The notes: generated from the letters alone by a model not told the origin. DNA of 34,032 bases from Anaerocolumna sp. (GCA_029239975.1 JARBTX010000042.1:1-34032), one strand, 5' to 3'. Shown: positions 8,800-17,697, counted from the stretch's first letter. Numbers and translations: made by a program.

Positions 8800-8840
8800 A
8801 GAGTAATAATTAGTAAACAAACTAATTATTACTCTTTTTT
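8800..8840 (+). terminator. Rho-independent terminator after the BofC-like gene
   Basis: A 14-bp perfect stem (GAGTAATAATTAGT at 8801-8814 with ACTAATTATTACTC at 8821-8834), a 6-base loop and a run of six T (8835-8840). It closes region 1 just before the sulfate operon promoter. Confidence 0.93.
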
Positions 8841-8871
8841 GTATTTTTATAAATTAATACCATTAAACATA

Positions 8872-8900
8872 TTGACAAAGTAGGTATTCGATATTATAAT
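8872..8900 (+). promoter_or_regulatory. SigA-type promoter of the sulfate operon
   Basis: A perfect -35 TTGACA (8872-8877) and perfect -10 TATAAT (8895-8900) are separated by 17 bases. AATACC (8855-8860) and GGTATT (8883-8888) form an inverted repeat around the -35 box and could be a repressor site. No known riboswitch (SAM, T-box) is recognisable in the ~50-base leader. Confidence 0.88.
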
Positions 8901-8956
8901 GATAAAAATTATTAAGTATATAAAACCTATAGAAATAGTAGGAAAGGATGAGCCAA

Positions 8957-10000
8957 ATGAATCGTAAACAAATCTTAAGTAGCTTATTGGTATTAACATT
9001 AATCGCAGCAGGTGCTACCGGTTGTAGTAAAACTGCCAATACCAATGCGAACAACACGAATGAGGTCACGTTATTAAATGTTTCATACGATCCAACCCGA
9101 GAACTGTATACAGAATTTAATGAAGCTTTCGCAAAATATTATGAGGAGAAAACAGGAATTAAGGTATCTGTTGAACAAAGCCATGGTGGCTCTGGAAAAC
9201 AAGCAAGAGCAATCATTGAAGGACTTGAGGCAGATGTTGCAACATTAGCTTTAGCTTACGATATTGATGAAATCGCTAGTGCTGGTTTGCTTGAATCAGA
9301 CTGGGAAGAAAAGTTTAGCGATAATAGCGCTCCTTATACTTCTACTATTGTTTTTTTGGTTAGAAAAGAGAATCCCAAAGATATTAAAGATTGGAATGAT
9401 TTAATTCGTGAAGATGTTTCTGTGATAACACCAAACCCTAAAACTAGCGGTGGTGCTAGATGGAATTATTTAGCCGCATGGGGTTATGCTCTAGAATCCT
9501 TTAAGGGAGATGATGAAAAAGCAAAAGAGTTCGTGAAACAATTATATGCGAATGTAGAAGTATTAGATTCTGGTGCAAGAGGTGCAACTACAACATTTGT
9601 TGAAAATGGGATTGGTGATGTGTTAATCGCTTGGGAAAATGAAGCATATCTAGCAGTTGAAGAATTAGGACCGGATAAATTTGAGATAGTAGTTCCATCT
9701 ATTAGTATATTAGCAGAACCTTCCGTTGCAGTAGTAACTGAAAATGCAAAGGAACATAAAACGGAAGAAGTAGCAAAAGAGTACATAAATTACCTATATT
9801 CTGAGGAAGGTCAAGAAATAGCAGCAAAAAATTATTATAGACCAAGGCTTCAAAGTGTAGCAGAAAAATATAAAGATAATTTTGAAAACGTTACATTATT
9901 TACTATTAAAGATAAATTTGGATCTTGGAAAGAGGCTCAAGAAACACATTTTTCCGATGGTGGAGTCTTCGATCAATTATACGAAGATATTGTTAATTAA
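8957..10000 (+). CDS. sbp: sulfate ABC transporter substrate-binding lipoprotein
   Basis: A 347-residue lipoprotein of the Sbp/CysP family. It has a signal peptide with a lipobox ending A-T-G-C, then the family start [10 protein letters not shown]. Other family motifs are [11 protein letters not shown], the D-V-A-T-L-A-L segment and [13 protein letters not shown]. It binds sulfate (or thiosulfate) outside the membrane and delivers it to CysT/CysW. AAAGGA (8943-8948) gives 8-base spacing to ATG 8957; ATG 8948 is an alternative adding three residues. It is the first gene after the operon promoter. Confidence 0.95.
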   Translation: MNRKQILSSLLVLTLIAAGATGCSKTANTNANNTNEVTLLNVSYDPTRELYTEFNEAFAKYYEEKTGIKVSVEQSHGGSGKQARAIIEGLEADVATLALAYDIDEIASAGLLESDWEEKFSDNSAPYTSTIVFLVRKENPKDIKDWNDLIREDVSVITPNPKTSGGARWNYLAAWGYALESFKGDDEKAKEFVKQLYANVEVLDSGARGATTTFVENGIGDVLIAWENEAYLAVEELGPDKFEIVVPSISILAEPSVAVVTENAKEHKTEEVAKEYINYLYSEEGQEIAAKNYYRPRLQSVAEKYKDNFENVTLFTIKDKFGSWKEAQETHFSDGGVFDQLYEDIVN

Positions 10001-10036
10001 ATGCAAATATTGAAATAAATGAAAAGGTGGTTCAAA

Positions 10037-10861
10037 ATGACCGGAAATAATCGTGTTGTTCCAGGATTTAAGCTAACGTTAGGACTTACGATCGCCTATC
10101 TATCACTAATTATATTAATACCGTTATCATCAATTGTATTAAAAACTGCCAATATGGGATTACCAGAGTTTATTGATGCAGCGTTTAACAATAGAACTTT
10201 ACATGCATATGGTGTTAGTTTTTTTAGTGCTTTTACCGCGGCTTGTATAAATGTAATTTTTGGAGTAATTTTAGCATGGGTAATTGTTCGTTATGATTTT
10301 CCATTTAAAAAAATTATCGATGGTATGATTGATTTGCCTTTTGCATTACCAACATCAGTAGCAGGTATTGCACTAACAACTCTATATTCCGAACATGGTT
10401 GGATAGGAAGTAATCTGGCAAAAGTAGGAGTTAAGGGTTCTTATTCCATATTTGGTATCACCATCGCATTAATATTCATTGGCATTCCTTTTGTTGCCAG
10501 AAATGTTCAACCTGTGTTAGAAGAATTAGATAAAGGAATTGAAGAAGCATCTCTTATGTTAGGTGCAAATCGATTTCAAATTTTTTGTAGAGTTATCCTC
10601 CCTGAATTGTTATCACCTATATTAACCGGATTCTCCCTTGCATTTGCAAGGGGAATCGGGGAATATGGCTCCGTAGTATTTATTTCAGGAAATATGCCGA
10701 TGAAGACAGAGATTGCTCCACTCATTATTATGTCAAAATTAGAACAATTTGATTATGAAGGTGCAACTGCAATTGCAATCGTAATGTTAAGTGTTTCGTT
10801 TTTGATGTTATTCATTATGAATCTGTTACGGATAAGAACCAATAAATTTATAAAAGGTTAA
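10037..10861 (+). CDS. cysT: sulfate ABC transporter permease CysT (CysU)
   Basis: A 274-residue inner-membrane permease of the sulfate/tungstate type with about six transmembrane helices. The N-terminal R-V-V-P-G-F-x-L-T-L-G matches CysT proteins, and the EAA loop that docks onto the ATPase is visible as E-E-A-S-L-M-L-G-A-N. F-A-R-G-I-G-E-Y-G-S-V-V is also conserved. ATG 10037 is chosen because AAGGTGG sits 6 bases ahead and the protein then begins as CysT proteins usually do; ATG 10019 would add six residues with no good binding site. It forms the membrane channel with CysW, and the Sbp gene lies directly upstream. Confidence 0.95.
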   Translation: MTGNNRVVPGFKLTLGLTIAYLSLIILIPLSSIVLKTANMGLPEFIDAAFNNRTLHAYGVSFFSAFTAACINVIFGVILAWVIVRYDFPFKKIIDGMIDLPFALPTSVAGIALTTLYSEHGWIGSNLAKVGVKGSYSIFGITIALIFIGIPFVARNVQPVLEELDKGIEEASLMLGANRFQIFCRVILPELLSPILTGFSLAFARGIGEYGSVVFISGNMPMKTEIAPLIIMSKLEQFDYEGATAIAIVMLSVSFLMLFIMNLLRIRTNKFIKG

Positions 10862-10912
10862 GTTGAGAAAAACTTGTATCCAAATTCGGTATTCTAAGAA
10901 CGGAGGTTTCAT

Positions 10913-11743
10913 ATGAGCGATAATAGCATAAACCGAACTGATAATAAGAAAATAAAATACATATTGATTGGCATTAGCATTTTATTTTTATTCCTAATGT
11001 TAATTTTACCTTTAACTGTAATCGTTACGGAAGCACTGAAAAAGGGATTTAATTCTTACTTAACAGCGATTACAGATGAATATGCAATAAAAGCACTACA
11101 ACTTACATTATTCGCTACTTTTATAGCGGTTACTATGAATACGATATTTGGTTTAATAGCTGCATGGTGTATTACAAAATTTACGTTTCGTGGTAAGCAA
11201 CTGTTAACTACATTAATTGATTTACCATTTTCCATTTCACCTGTTATTGCTGGCTTGATATTCGTATTATCGTTTGGTAGAAATGGACTGTTTTATAAAC
11301 TTATTGATACTTTAGATGTTAAGATAATTTTTGCTTTACCAGGTATCATTTTAGCTACAGTATTTGTAACATTTCCATTTGTTTCAAGAGAATTGATTCC
11401 GCTTATGGAAGCACAAGGAAATGATGAAGAAGTTGCTGCAGCGAGTATGGGTGCAAAAGGACTGACGATATTTCGTAGGATAACACTACCAAATATTAAA
11501 TGGGGCTTGTTGTATGGTGTTATTTTATGTACCGCCAGAGCTATGGGAGAGTTTGGTGCAGTATCTGTAGTTTCTGGACATATAAGGGGAAAAACGAATA
11601 CACTTCCGCTGCATATTGAAATATTATTTAGCGAATATCAATTTTCTGCTTCCTTTGCAGTCTCATCCATTTTGGTTATCTTAGCAATTATTATTCTGAT
11701 ACTTAGAAATTTTGTAGAATGGAAAGCGAAGAAAAATAATTAA
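10913..11743 (+). CDS. cysW: sulfate ABC transporter permease CysW
   Basis: A 276-residue polytopic permease, partner of CysT. It shows the EAA loop as E-E-V-A-A-A-S-M-G-A-K-G, and the conserved A-R-A-M-G-E-F-G-A-V-S-V-V-S-G-H-I-R-G-K-T segment characteristic of CysW. About six hydrophobic helices are visible. The start is set by CGGAGG just before ATG 10913. The following 196-base gap before cysA is unusually long for this operon and contains a duplicated element and a mini-ORF. Confidence 0.95.
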   Translation: MSDNSINRTDNKKIKYILIGISILFLFLMLILPLTVIVTEALKKGFNSYLTAITDEYAIKALQLTLFATFIAVTMNTIFGLIAAWCITKFTFRGKQLLTTLIDLPFSISPVIAGLIFVLSFGRNGLFYKLIDTLDVKIIFALPGIILATVFVTFPFVSRELIPLMEAQGNDEEVAAASMGAKGLTIFRRITLPNIKWGLLYGVILCTARAMGEFGAVSVVSGHIRGKTNTLPLHIEILFSEYQFSASFAVSSILVILAIIILILRNFVEWKAKKNN

Positions 11744-11786
11744 GAGAGAAGTGTGATAAATAATGATGTTTCACACGGTAAATTTG

Positions 11787-11930
11787 TGCTGACGCTGGGA
11801 TTCACGGTTTTTAGACAGCATGGAGGGTTAATATGGAAAAACTAGACTTTTCACTAATTGAACTATAACACAGTCCAATCACAAATAGTATGCTGACGCT
11901 GGGATTCGCGGTGTTTTGGCAGATCGGAGA
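11787..11930 (+). repeat. duplicated leader-like element between cysW and cysA
   Basis: TGCTGACGCTGGGATTC occurs exactly at 11787-11803 and 11891-11907, 104 bases apart. The similarity continues for about 25 bases (CACGGT or CGCGGT, a T-rich stretch, CAG) and each copy ends in a ribosome binding site: GGAGGG (11822-11827) in copy 1 and CGGAGA (11925-11930) in copy 2. Copy 1 precedes an 11-codon ORF, copy 2 precedes cysA. GCTG (11788-11791) can pair with CAGC (11817-11820) in copy 1. Just upstream, GTGTGA (11751-11756) can pair with TCACAC (11771-11776). It does not match a riboswitch I know. It is more GC-rich than its surroundings. Confidence 0.85.
11833..11868 (+). CDS. possible 11-residue leader peptide
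   Basis: An ATG at 11833 with GGAGGG five bases upstream opens an 11-codon frame, MEKLDFSLIEL, closed by TAA. Three of the 11 codons are CTA (Leu); there is no Cys or Met codon apart from the start, so it is not a classical cysteine or methionine attenuator peptide. The good ribosome binding site and its location inside the duplicated element make translation plausible. It may instead be the leftover start of a duplicated cysA leader. Confidence 0.45.
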   Translation: MEKLDFSLIEL

Positions 11931-11939
11931 ATTATTTAT

Positions 11940-12998
11940 ATGTATATTGAAGTAAAACATTTAAACAAAACATTTGGCAATTTTAAAGCATCCAATGACG
12001 TAAGTTTTGATATAAAGAAAGGTAACTTAGTTGCACTTTTAGGTCCCAGTGGTAGCGGTAAAACCACAATCCTTCGTATGTTAGCTGGTCTTGAGAATCC
12101 AGACTCTGGTGATATTTTTATTGATGGAAAAAGGGTGAATGACATTGCACCGGGTGAGCGTGGAATTGGTTTTGTATTTCAAAATTATGCACTGTTTCGT
12201 CATATGACTGTGTCCCAGAATATTGCATTTGGATTAAAGATAAAGAAGCTAAAAAAGCAAGACATTATTTCGCGTACAAATGAATTAATTGATTTAGTCG
12301 GACTGAAGGGCATGGAAAATAGATATCCCCATCAATTATCTGGTGGTCAAAGGCAAAGAGTAGCATTTGCAAGAGCAATCGCTCCGAATCCTTCCGTATT
12401 ATTATTAGATGAACCTTTCGCAGCTATTGATGCAAAAGTAAGAAAAGAGCTAAGAACTTGGTTAAAAGAGATGATTCATAAACTAGGCGTAACGAGTATC
12501 TTTGTAACACACGACCAGGAAGAAGCAATTGATGTATCGGATGAAATCATAGTAACCAATAAAGGTCAGATTGAACAAAAAGGTACTCCTGTAGAAATCT
12601 ATAAAAAACCGTTGACACCATTTGTCGCTCATTTTATTGGTGAATCCAGTGTTGTTTCCAATGCAAGCATTTTCCGTGGTTTTGCAGAGATTGAAGAAGA
12701 CAAGAAGTCAATTATTCGCCCTGAATTTATTGAGATAGGAAGAATTGATGAATTTATCAACCCATCTGCAACTGATATAGGTTTTGTAAAATCCATTAGT
12801 TTTCATGGTTCGAACTGGGAAATCGTTGTAGATATAAATGGATGCCTTCTAACAGGTTATAGATCTTTAGAAAAACCTGCGTTAAAGGAAGGGGAAGAAG
12901 TTTCAGTTTTGATTCATCGACTTTATTTATTTGATAACACGGAAACAAAAATTATAGAAAATAAACTTAAGATAGATCCGATGCCTGTTTATATCTAG
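11940..12998 (+). CDS. cysA: sulfate ABC transporter ATP-binding protein CysA
   Basis: A 352-residue ABC ATPase. Walker A is GPSGSGKT at residues 35-42, the signature L-S-G-G-Q-R-Q-R starts at residue 133, Walker B is V-L-L-L-D-E-P-F, and the switch histidine is in T-H-D-Q. The last ~110 residues form a regulatory beta-domain as in CysA/MalK-type ATPases, with the I-R-P-E motif. It powers sulfate import through CysT/CysW. ATG 11940 is chosen because CGGAGA lies 9 bases upstream; an in-frame TTG at 11916 would be inside the repeat element and has no binding site. aprA follows 49 bases downstream. Confidence 0.95.
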   Translation: MYIEVKHLNKTFGNFKASNDVSFDIKKGNLVALLGPSGSGKTTILRMLAGLENPDSGDIFIDGKRVNDIAPGERGIGFVFQNYALFRHMTVSQNIAFGLKIKKLKKQDIISRTNELIDLVGLKGMENRYPHQLSGGQRQRVAFARAIAPNPSVLLLDEPFAAIDAKVRKELRTWLKEMIHKLGVTSIFVTHDQEEAIDVSDEIIVTNKGQIEQKGTPVEIYKKPLTPFVAHFIGESSVVSNASIFRGFAEIEEDKKSIIRPEFIEIGRIDEFINPSATDIGFVKSISFHGSNWEIVVDINGCLLTGYRSLEKPALKEGEEVSVLIHRLYLFDNTETKIIENKLKIDPMPVYI

Positions 12999-13047
12999 GT
13001 ACTTAAATAAAAAATGCCTAATTTATTTTGTCATCTTGGAGGTTAAA

Positions 13048-14748
13048 ATGATCGAACTAGAAAAAGTAATAATGCATACTGACATTCTTATTGTTGGTGG
13101 TGGAACAGCTGGTTGTTATGCAGCAATCCGTATAGCAGAACAAAGTGATAGCAAAGTTATCATAGCAGAAAAAGCAAATATGAAGCGAAGCGGATGTTTA
13201 GCTGCAGGTGTTAATGCTTTAAACGCCTATATCGTTAATGGGTATAAGCCAGAAGATTATTTAGAATATGTAAAAAAAGATGCTAACAATCTAATAAGAG
13301 AAGATTTAGTACTTACTATGTCAGAACGATTAAATAAGGTTACTCATCATATGGAGCGCTTAGGATTAGTGATATTAAAAGACGAAAATGGCGAGTATGT
13401 GGCAAGAGGTAATAGAAATATTAAAATCAATGGAGAGAATATAAAACCAATACTAGCAGATGCAGTAGATAGTTATAAAAGCATTGATGTCTTAAATAGA
13501 GTAAATATTGTAGATTACATAGTAAAAGATAAGAAAGTAATTGGAGCTTATGGGTTTAGTATAGAGGAGAATAAATATTTTATTATTTATGCAAAAGCAG
13601 TTATTTGTGCTACAGGTGGAGCATCCGGAATTTATAAACCAAATAATCCAGGGTTTTCAAAACATAAAATGTGGTATCCTCCATTTAACGCAGGTGCAGG
13701 ATATGCTATGGGAATACGAAGCGGTGCTGAGATGACAACCTTTGAAATGAGATTTATTGCTCTAAGATGTAAGGATACCATTGCACCCACTGGAACCATT
13801 GCACAAGGGGTATCTGCACCACAAATCAATGGCTTAGGTGAATATTATGATAAAAATTATGGAGCTTTAACAACAGCAAATCGTGTTTATTCAACAGTTG
13901 AAGAAAATAAACAAGGAAGAGGCCCATGTTTCTTAAAAACAAAAGGAATAGGGGAAGCGGCAGAAGACGAGTTATTAAAAGCGTATTTAAATATGGCTCC
14001 TGCTCAAACGTTAAAATGGATTGAGCGAGGGATTGGACCAAACAGTGAAAATGTTGAAATCGAAGGAACAGAACCTTATATTGTTGGTGGGCACACCAGC
14101 AGTGGTTATTGGATCGCCACCAATCGAGAAACTACCATTCCAGGTCTATATGCAGCTGGTGATGTGGCTGGTGGATGTCCGCAAAAATATGTTACTGGAA
14201 GTTTAGTGGAAGGTGAAATAGCAGCGGAATCAGCTTTAGAATACATTAAGTCAATAAATCAAACAGAAGTAGACTCCAATGAAATAAATGACAAATTCAG
14301 TGAGATTACTAGTTATCTAACGAAACAACAAAGTTCTTATACGGTGAATCAACTAGAAGAAGCTATGCAAAAAGTTATGGATGAATATGCTGGCGGTATA
14401 TCCAGTAATTATGGTTATAACAGTACTAAGCTTGCGATTGCTGATGAGCGTATTAAGGAAATCAATAAGTTAACAGATGCATTACAAGCAAAAGATACCT
14501 ATGAACTTATGAAGATACATGAGTTGAAGGATCGTTTATTAGTGGCTAGAGTAGTGATCGCACATTTAGCTGCAAGAAAAGAAACAAGATGGCATTCATT
14601 CCAGGAAAATCTTGATTATCCTGAATTAAATGATAAAGAATATTTCTTATATATCAATTCCATTATGGAAGATGGAAATATCACAATTATGAAAAGAGAT
14701 TTTGTGGATAGGAGGCAAATATATGAGCATACTCATTCATCCAGATAA
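13048..14748 (+). CDS. aprA: adenylylsulfate (APS) reductase alpha subunit-like flavoprotein
   Basis: A 566-residue FAD protein of the fumarate-reductase/AprA superfamily. The Rossmann motif GGGTAGC starts at residue 17, and G-A-G-Y-A-M-G-I-R-S-G-A-E plus a late G-L-Y-A-A-G-D-V-A-G-G segment mark the family. His349 in G-G-H-T-S-S-G-Y-W fits the histidine conserved near the flavin in AprA. Followed by an AprB-like ferredoxin and by cysD/cysN, it is best read as APS reductase (APS to sulfite + AMP) rather than fumarate reductase. It is shorter than typical dissimilatory AprA (~620-660 residues). GGAGG precedes ATG 13048; the in-frame TTG 13036 is disfavoured. The 3' end overlaps aprB by 26 bases. 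Confidence 0.85.
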   Translation: MIELEKVIMHTDILIVGGGTAGCYAAIRIAEQSDSKVIIAEKANMKRSGCLAAGVNALNAYIVNGYKPEDYLEYVKKDANNLIREDLVLTMSERLNKVTHHMERLGLVILKDENGEYVARGNRNIKINGENIKPILADAVDSYKSIDVLNRVNIVDYIVKDKKVIGAYGFSIEENKYFIIYAKAVICATGGASGIYKPNNPGFSKHKMWYPPFNAGAGYAMGIRSGAEMTTFEMRFIALRCKDTIAPTGTIAQGVSAPQINGLGEYYDKNYGALTTANRVYSTVEENKQGRGPCFLKTKGIGEAAEDELLKAYLNMAPAQTLKWIERGIGPNSENVEIEGTEPYIVGGHTSSGYWIATNRETTIPGLYAAGDVAGGCPQKYVTGSLVEGEIAAESALEYIKSINQTEVDSNEINDKFSEITSYLTKQQSSYTVNQLEEAMQKVMDEYAGGISSNYGYNSTKLAIADERIKEINKLTDALQAKDTYELMKIHELKDRLLVARVVIAHLAARKETRWHSFQENLDYPELNDKEYFLYINSIMEDGNITIMKRDFVDRRQIYEHTHSSR

Positions 14749-15040
14749 ATGTGTCGGCTGCGGAAAGTGCAGAGTGGTATGCCCGGGTTCATTATTATGG
14801 AAAGAAAAAGATAGTAATAAAACCATTATGAAATACCCAGACGAATGTTGGGGGTGCACCTCCTGTTTAAAAGAATGCAAATTCAATGCAATTTCATACT
14901 TTTTAGGAGCTGATATTGGAGGTAATGGCACTATGATGCAAGTAGAGCAAAAAGGCCATGAACTTCATTGGCATATTACTGAACCAAATGGTGAAACGAA
15001 AGTTATAACAATTGATACTAGGAAAGCAAATTCGTATTAA
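14723..15040 (+). CDS. aprB: AprB-like ferredoxin subunit of APS reductase
   Basis: A 105-residue protein with two [4Fe-4S] motifs: Cys10-x2-Cys13-x2-Cys16-x3-Cys20-Pro and Cys42-x2-Cys45-x2-Cys48-x3-Cys52. The part after the clusters (G-A-D-I-G-G-N-G-T, then H-W-H-I) resembles the beta-sheet segment of AprB, but the long C-terminal tail that wraps AprA in dissimilatory enzymes is missing (usual AprB ~150 residues). It should pass electrons to the AprA flavin. ATG 14723 is set by AGGAGG (14709-14714) 8 bases upstream, lying within the end of aprA; the overlap implies coupled translation and stoichiometric production. Confidence 0.85.
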   Translation: MSILIHPDKCVGCGKCRVVCPGSLLWKEKDSNKTIMKYPDECWGCTSCLKECKFNAISYFLGADIGGNGTMMQVEQKGHELHWHITEPNGETKVITIDTRKANSY

Positions 15041-15054
15041 TAGGAGGATAAATC

Positions 15055-15855
15055 ATGAATCATTTAGATGAATTAGAAGCAGAAAGTATATATATATTAC
15101 GTGAAGCATATAAAAAGTTTGGTAAACTAGGAATGCTTTGGTCTATAGGAAAAGATTCTACCGTTCTTATGTGGCTTGCCAAAAAAGCGTTTTATGGTTA
15201 CTGTCCATTCCCGTTTATTCATGTTGATACTAAGTATAAAATTCCAGCAATGATTGAATATCGTGACCAAATTGCGAAGGAACTAAACATTGACTTAATC
15301 GTACATACCAACGAAGATGCCATAAATGCGGGCATGGGTCCAGATCATGGTCGTCTTGTTTGTTGTAAAGCATTAAAAACAGATGGGTTACAGCAAGTAG
15401 TGGAAAAATATGAATTTGAAGGACTTATTCTAGGTGTTAGACGTGATGAAGAAGGTTCTAGGTCAAAAGAGAGAGTGTTTAGTGAACGTAATAAGGATTA
15501 CGAATGGGATTATACCAATCAACCACCAGAACTTTGGGATCAGTTTAAAACAGATTTTCCAAAAGGTAATCATATCCGTGTTCATCCAATCCTTCACTGG
15601 AATGAAATTGATGTATGGGAGTATATCTTAAGAGAAAATATTCCGTTAATCGATTTATATTTTGCAAGAGATGGTAAGAGATACCGTAGTCTTGGATGTG
15701 CCCCATGTACTGGAACCATTGATTCTACAGCATCAACGATTGAAGAAATCATTGAAGAATTAAAACACACGAAAACCAGTGAACGTGCCGGAAGAGCGCA
15801 AGATCAAGAAGATGCTTACGCTATGCAAAAACTCCGTAAAGACGGATATATGTAG
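15055..15855 (+). CDS. cysD: sulfate adenylyltransferase subunit 2
   Basis: A 266-residue PP-loop ATP pyrophosphatase, the catalytic subunit of the CysDN-type ATP sulfurylase (sulfate + ATP to APS + PPi). The PP-loop S-I-G-K-D-S-T is at residues 30-36. [18 protein letters not shown] and [10 protein letters not shown] are all typical of CysD. It is shorter than the E. coli protein (302 residues) mainly at the N-terminus. TAGGAGG precedes ATG 15055. It lies 14 bases after aprB and 10 before cysN; APS made here would feed directly into AprBA. Confidence 0.96.
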   Translation: MNHLDELEAESIYILREAYKKFGKLGMLWSIGKDSTVLMWLAKKAFYGYCPFPFIHVDTKYKIPAMIEYRDQIAKELNIDLIVHTNEDAINAGMGPDHGRLVCCKALKTDGLQQVVEKYEFEGLILGVRRDEEGSRSKERVFSERNKDYEWDYTNQPPELWDQFKTDFPKGNHIRVHPILHWNEIDVWEYILRENIPLIDLYFARDGKRYRSLGCAPCTGTIDSTASTIEEIIEELKHTKTSERAGRAQDQEDAYAMQKLRKDGYM

Positions 15856-15865
15856 GAGGGATTTA

Positions 15866-17590
15866 ATGAGCGAGAATAGAGAAACGTTAAAAATCGTTGT
15901 TGTTGGTCATGTTGATCACGGTAAATCAACTGTAATTGGTAGACTTTTATACGATACTAATTCATTACCAGAAGGTGCAATTGAGAGAGTAAAAAGAATC
16001 TCCAAAGAAAAAGGTAAACCATTTGAATATGCTTATCTTTTAGATGCATTTGAAGAAGAACAAAAACAAGGTATCACCATTGATACAACACAGTTACAAT
16101 TCTTTACGAAAAAAAGAGATTATGTAATTATTGATGCACCTGGTCATAAAGAATTCTTAAAAAATATGATTTCTGGAGCAGCAAGTGCAGAAGCAGCTTT
16201 ACTTGTTATTGATGCCAATGAAGGTATTAAAGAGCAATCAAAACGCCATGGATATATTTTATCTTTATTAGGTATTCAAAAAGTTTATGTAATAGTAAAT
16301 AAAATGGACTTAATCGATTATTCTGAAGAAAAGTATCATAACATTAAAACTGAATTTAATGAATTTTTAAATTCACTTCAAGTAACTCCACTTGATTATA
16401 TTCCAATCTCAGCCTTTTTTGGTGAAAACATTGCAACTTACTCTGAAAAAATGCCATGGTATCAAGGAAAACCAATCCTTGAAGCGATTGATGATATACC
16501 AAAAGATCAAGAAGAATCGAATAAACCACTTAGATTTCCAATTCAAGATGTATATAAATTTGATAGTAGAAGAATCATCGTTGGTAGAATAGAAGCTGGC
16601 ACATTAAGAGTTGGTGATGAGATACATATTACTCCTGGCAATAAAACAACGAAGGTAAAGTCTATCGAAGCTTGGGTGAAAAAAGATGAATCCCATGTGG
16701 TAAGTGCAGGACAGTCTGTAGGTATTACGGTTGAAGATGAATTCTTTAATAAACGTGGTGAAATAATTAGTCATAAAGATAACGTTCCAGTTGTATCCAA
16801 TCAATTTCATGCCAATGTGTTCTGGATGGGTAAAAATGATTTAGTAACCAATAAAAAATATAAAATTAAATTAGCGACTGCCGAAGTGGAAGCAGAAATT
16901 AAATCCATATTAAAGGTAATTGATGCGAGTACATTATCTGGTGAAGAACAAGCCAAAAGGGTAAAAATTAATGATGTAGCTGAAATCATTGTACAAACAA
17001 AAGAACCAGTTGCATTTGATTTATTCCGTGATAGCAAAGTAACAGGCCGTTTTGTAATAGTAGATGGCTATGATGTTGCCGGTGGTGGTATTATATCAAA
17101 AGCAGATAGTTTAGTAAGTGCAAAAGCAGGATTTGAGAAAGATGATTTATACTTAAATAGTAAGATATTTGAAGAGTATTATTACAGTGTACAGGATAAT
17201 AGTATTAAGAATGTGCAACCGGATCAAAAACTTTACCAAGTAGGAGATGAAATCTCATTAGTTGGTGACACTTACTCCTATCCTGAAAACTTCGATATCA
17301 TTGGAATCAGCGATCAAGTAGTAGTAAAAATTCGTGATAGTAAAATTGATGATATTTTAAATCTATACGAATATACTTATGAACAATTACCATTGATTAA
17401 TGCGAGAGGATTTGGTATAAAAGTATCAAGTGTTAATGAATTTAATCAATTATTAGATGAAGTTAACGGTAAAGATAAAGGAAAGCTTAGAACAGATGTA
17501 GAATTCTCAAATCAATGGTTCTCCTTTGCACAGTATAAGAAGATTAAATTTAACGAAGACTCGGTATACTTAGTAGAGTATAATATTTAG
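15866..17590 (+). CDS. cysN: sulfate adenylyltransferase subunit 1, with novel C-terminal extension
   Basis: A 574-residue GTPase of the EF-Tu-like CysN family, which drives CysD catalysis by GTP hydrolysis. G1 is GHVDHGKS from residue 14, G3 is D-A-P-G-H from residue 90, and G4 is N-K-M-D from residue 145. Beta-barrel domains follow and end around [10 protein letters not shown] (residues ~401-410). The last ~150 residues are extra: E. coli CysN has 475 residues in all. The extension has no P-loop, so it is not the APS kinase of CysNC fusions; I do not recognise it. TAGGAGGG sets ATG 15866. It is the last gene of the operon. Confidence 0.93.
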   Translation: MSENRETLKIVVVGHVDHGKSTVIGRLLYDTNSLPEGAIERVKRISKEKGKPFEYAYLLDAFEEEQKQGITIDTTQLQFFTKKRDYVIIDAPGHKEFLKNMISGAASAEAALLVIDANEGIKEQSKRHGYILSLLGIQKVYVIVNKMDLIDYSEEKYHNIKTEFNEFLNSLQVTPLDYIPISAFFGENIATYSEKMPWYQGKPILEAIDDIPKDQEESNKPLRFPIQDVYKFDSRRIIVGRIEAGTLRVGDEIHITPGNKTTKVKSIEAWVKKDESHVVSAGQSVGITVEDEFFNKRGEIISHKDNVPVVSNQFHANVFWMGKNDLVTNKKYKIKLATAEVEAEIKSILKVIDASTLSGEEQAKRVKINDVAEIIVQTKEPVAFDLFRDSKVTGRFVIVDGYDVAGGGIISKADSLVSAKAGFEKDDLYLNSKIFEEYYYSVQDNSIKNVQPDQKLYQVGDEISLVGDTYSYPENFDIIGISDQVVVKIRDSKIDDILNLYEYTYEQLPLINARGFGIKVSSVNEFNQLLDEVNGKDKGKLRTDVEFSNQWFSFAQYKKIKFNEDSVYLVEYNI

Positions 17591-17610
17591 TTGTATTTAG
17601 ATATTTAAGA

Positions 17611-17697
17611 CGTTTTGTATAGGCGTCCGTTTTAGGCGTTCGTTTTAGGTGCGTAGGCGTAAAGGCGTTTAGCGTTAGGCGTTAATAAAGTAGCGTT
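17611..17697 (+). repeat. CGT-rich degenerate hexamer repeat
   Basis: The core CGT occurs 11 times in about 87 bases, mostly as (T)AGGCGT, AGCGTT or CGTTTT variants, with irregular spacing. It is distinctly richer in G/C than the flanks and lies in the predicted 3' untranslated region of cysN, just before the terminator. No open frame or stable stem explains it. Confidence 0.75.

Noticed and set aside
8900-8956. Possible SAM or T-box riboswitch upstream of the sulfate operon
   Set aside because: The leader is only about 50 bases and shows none of the conserved core sequences of those elements.
13626-14206. Several open frames on both strands inside aprA
   Set aside because: They lie entirely within the strongly supported aprA frame, lack ribosome binding sites and show no family features.
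17130-17590. CysN-CysC (APS kinase) fusion
   Set aside because: No Walker A motif or other kinase signature is visible in the C-terminal extension.
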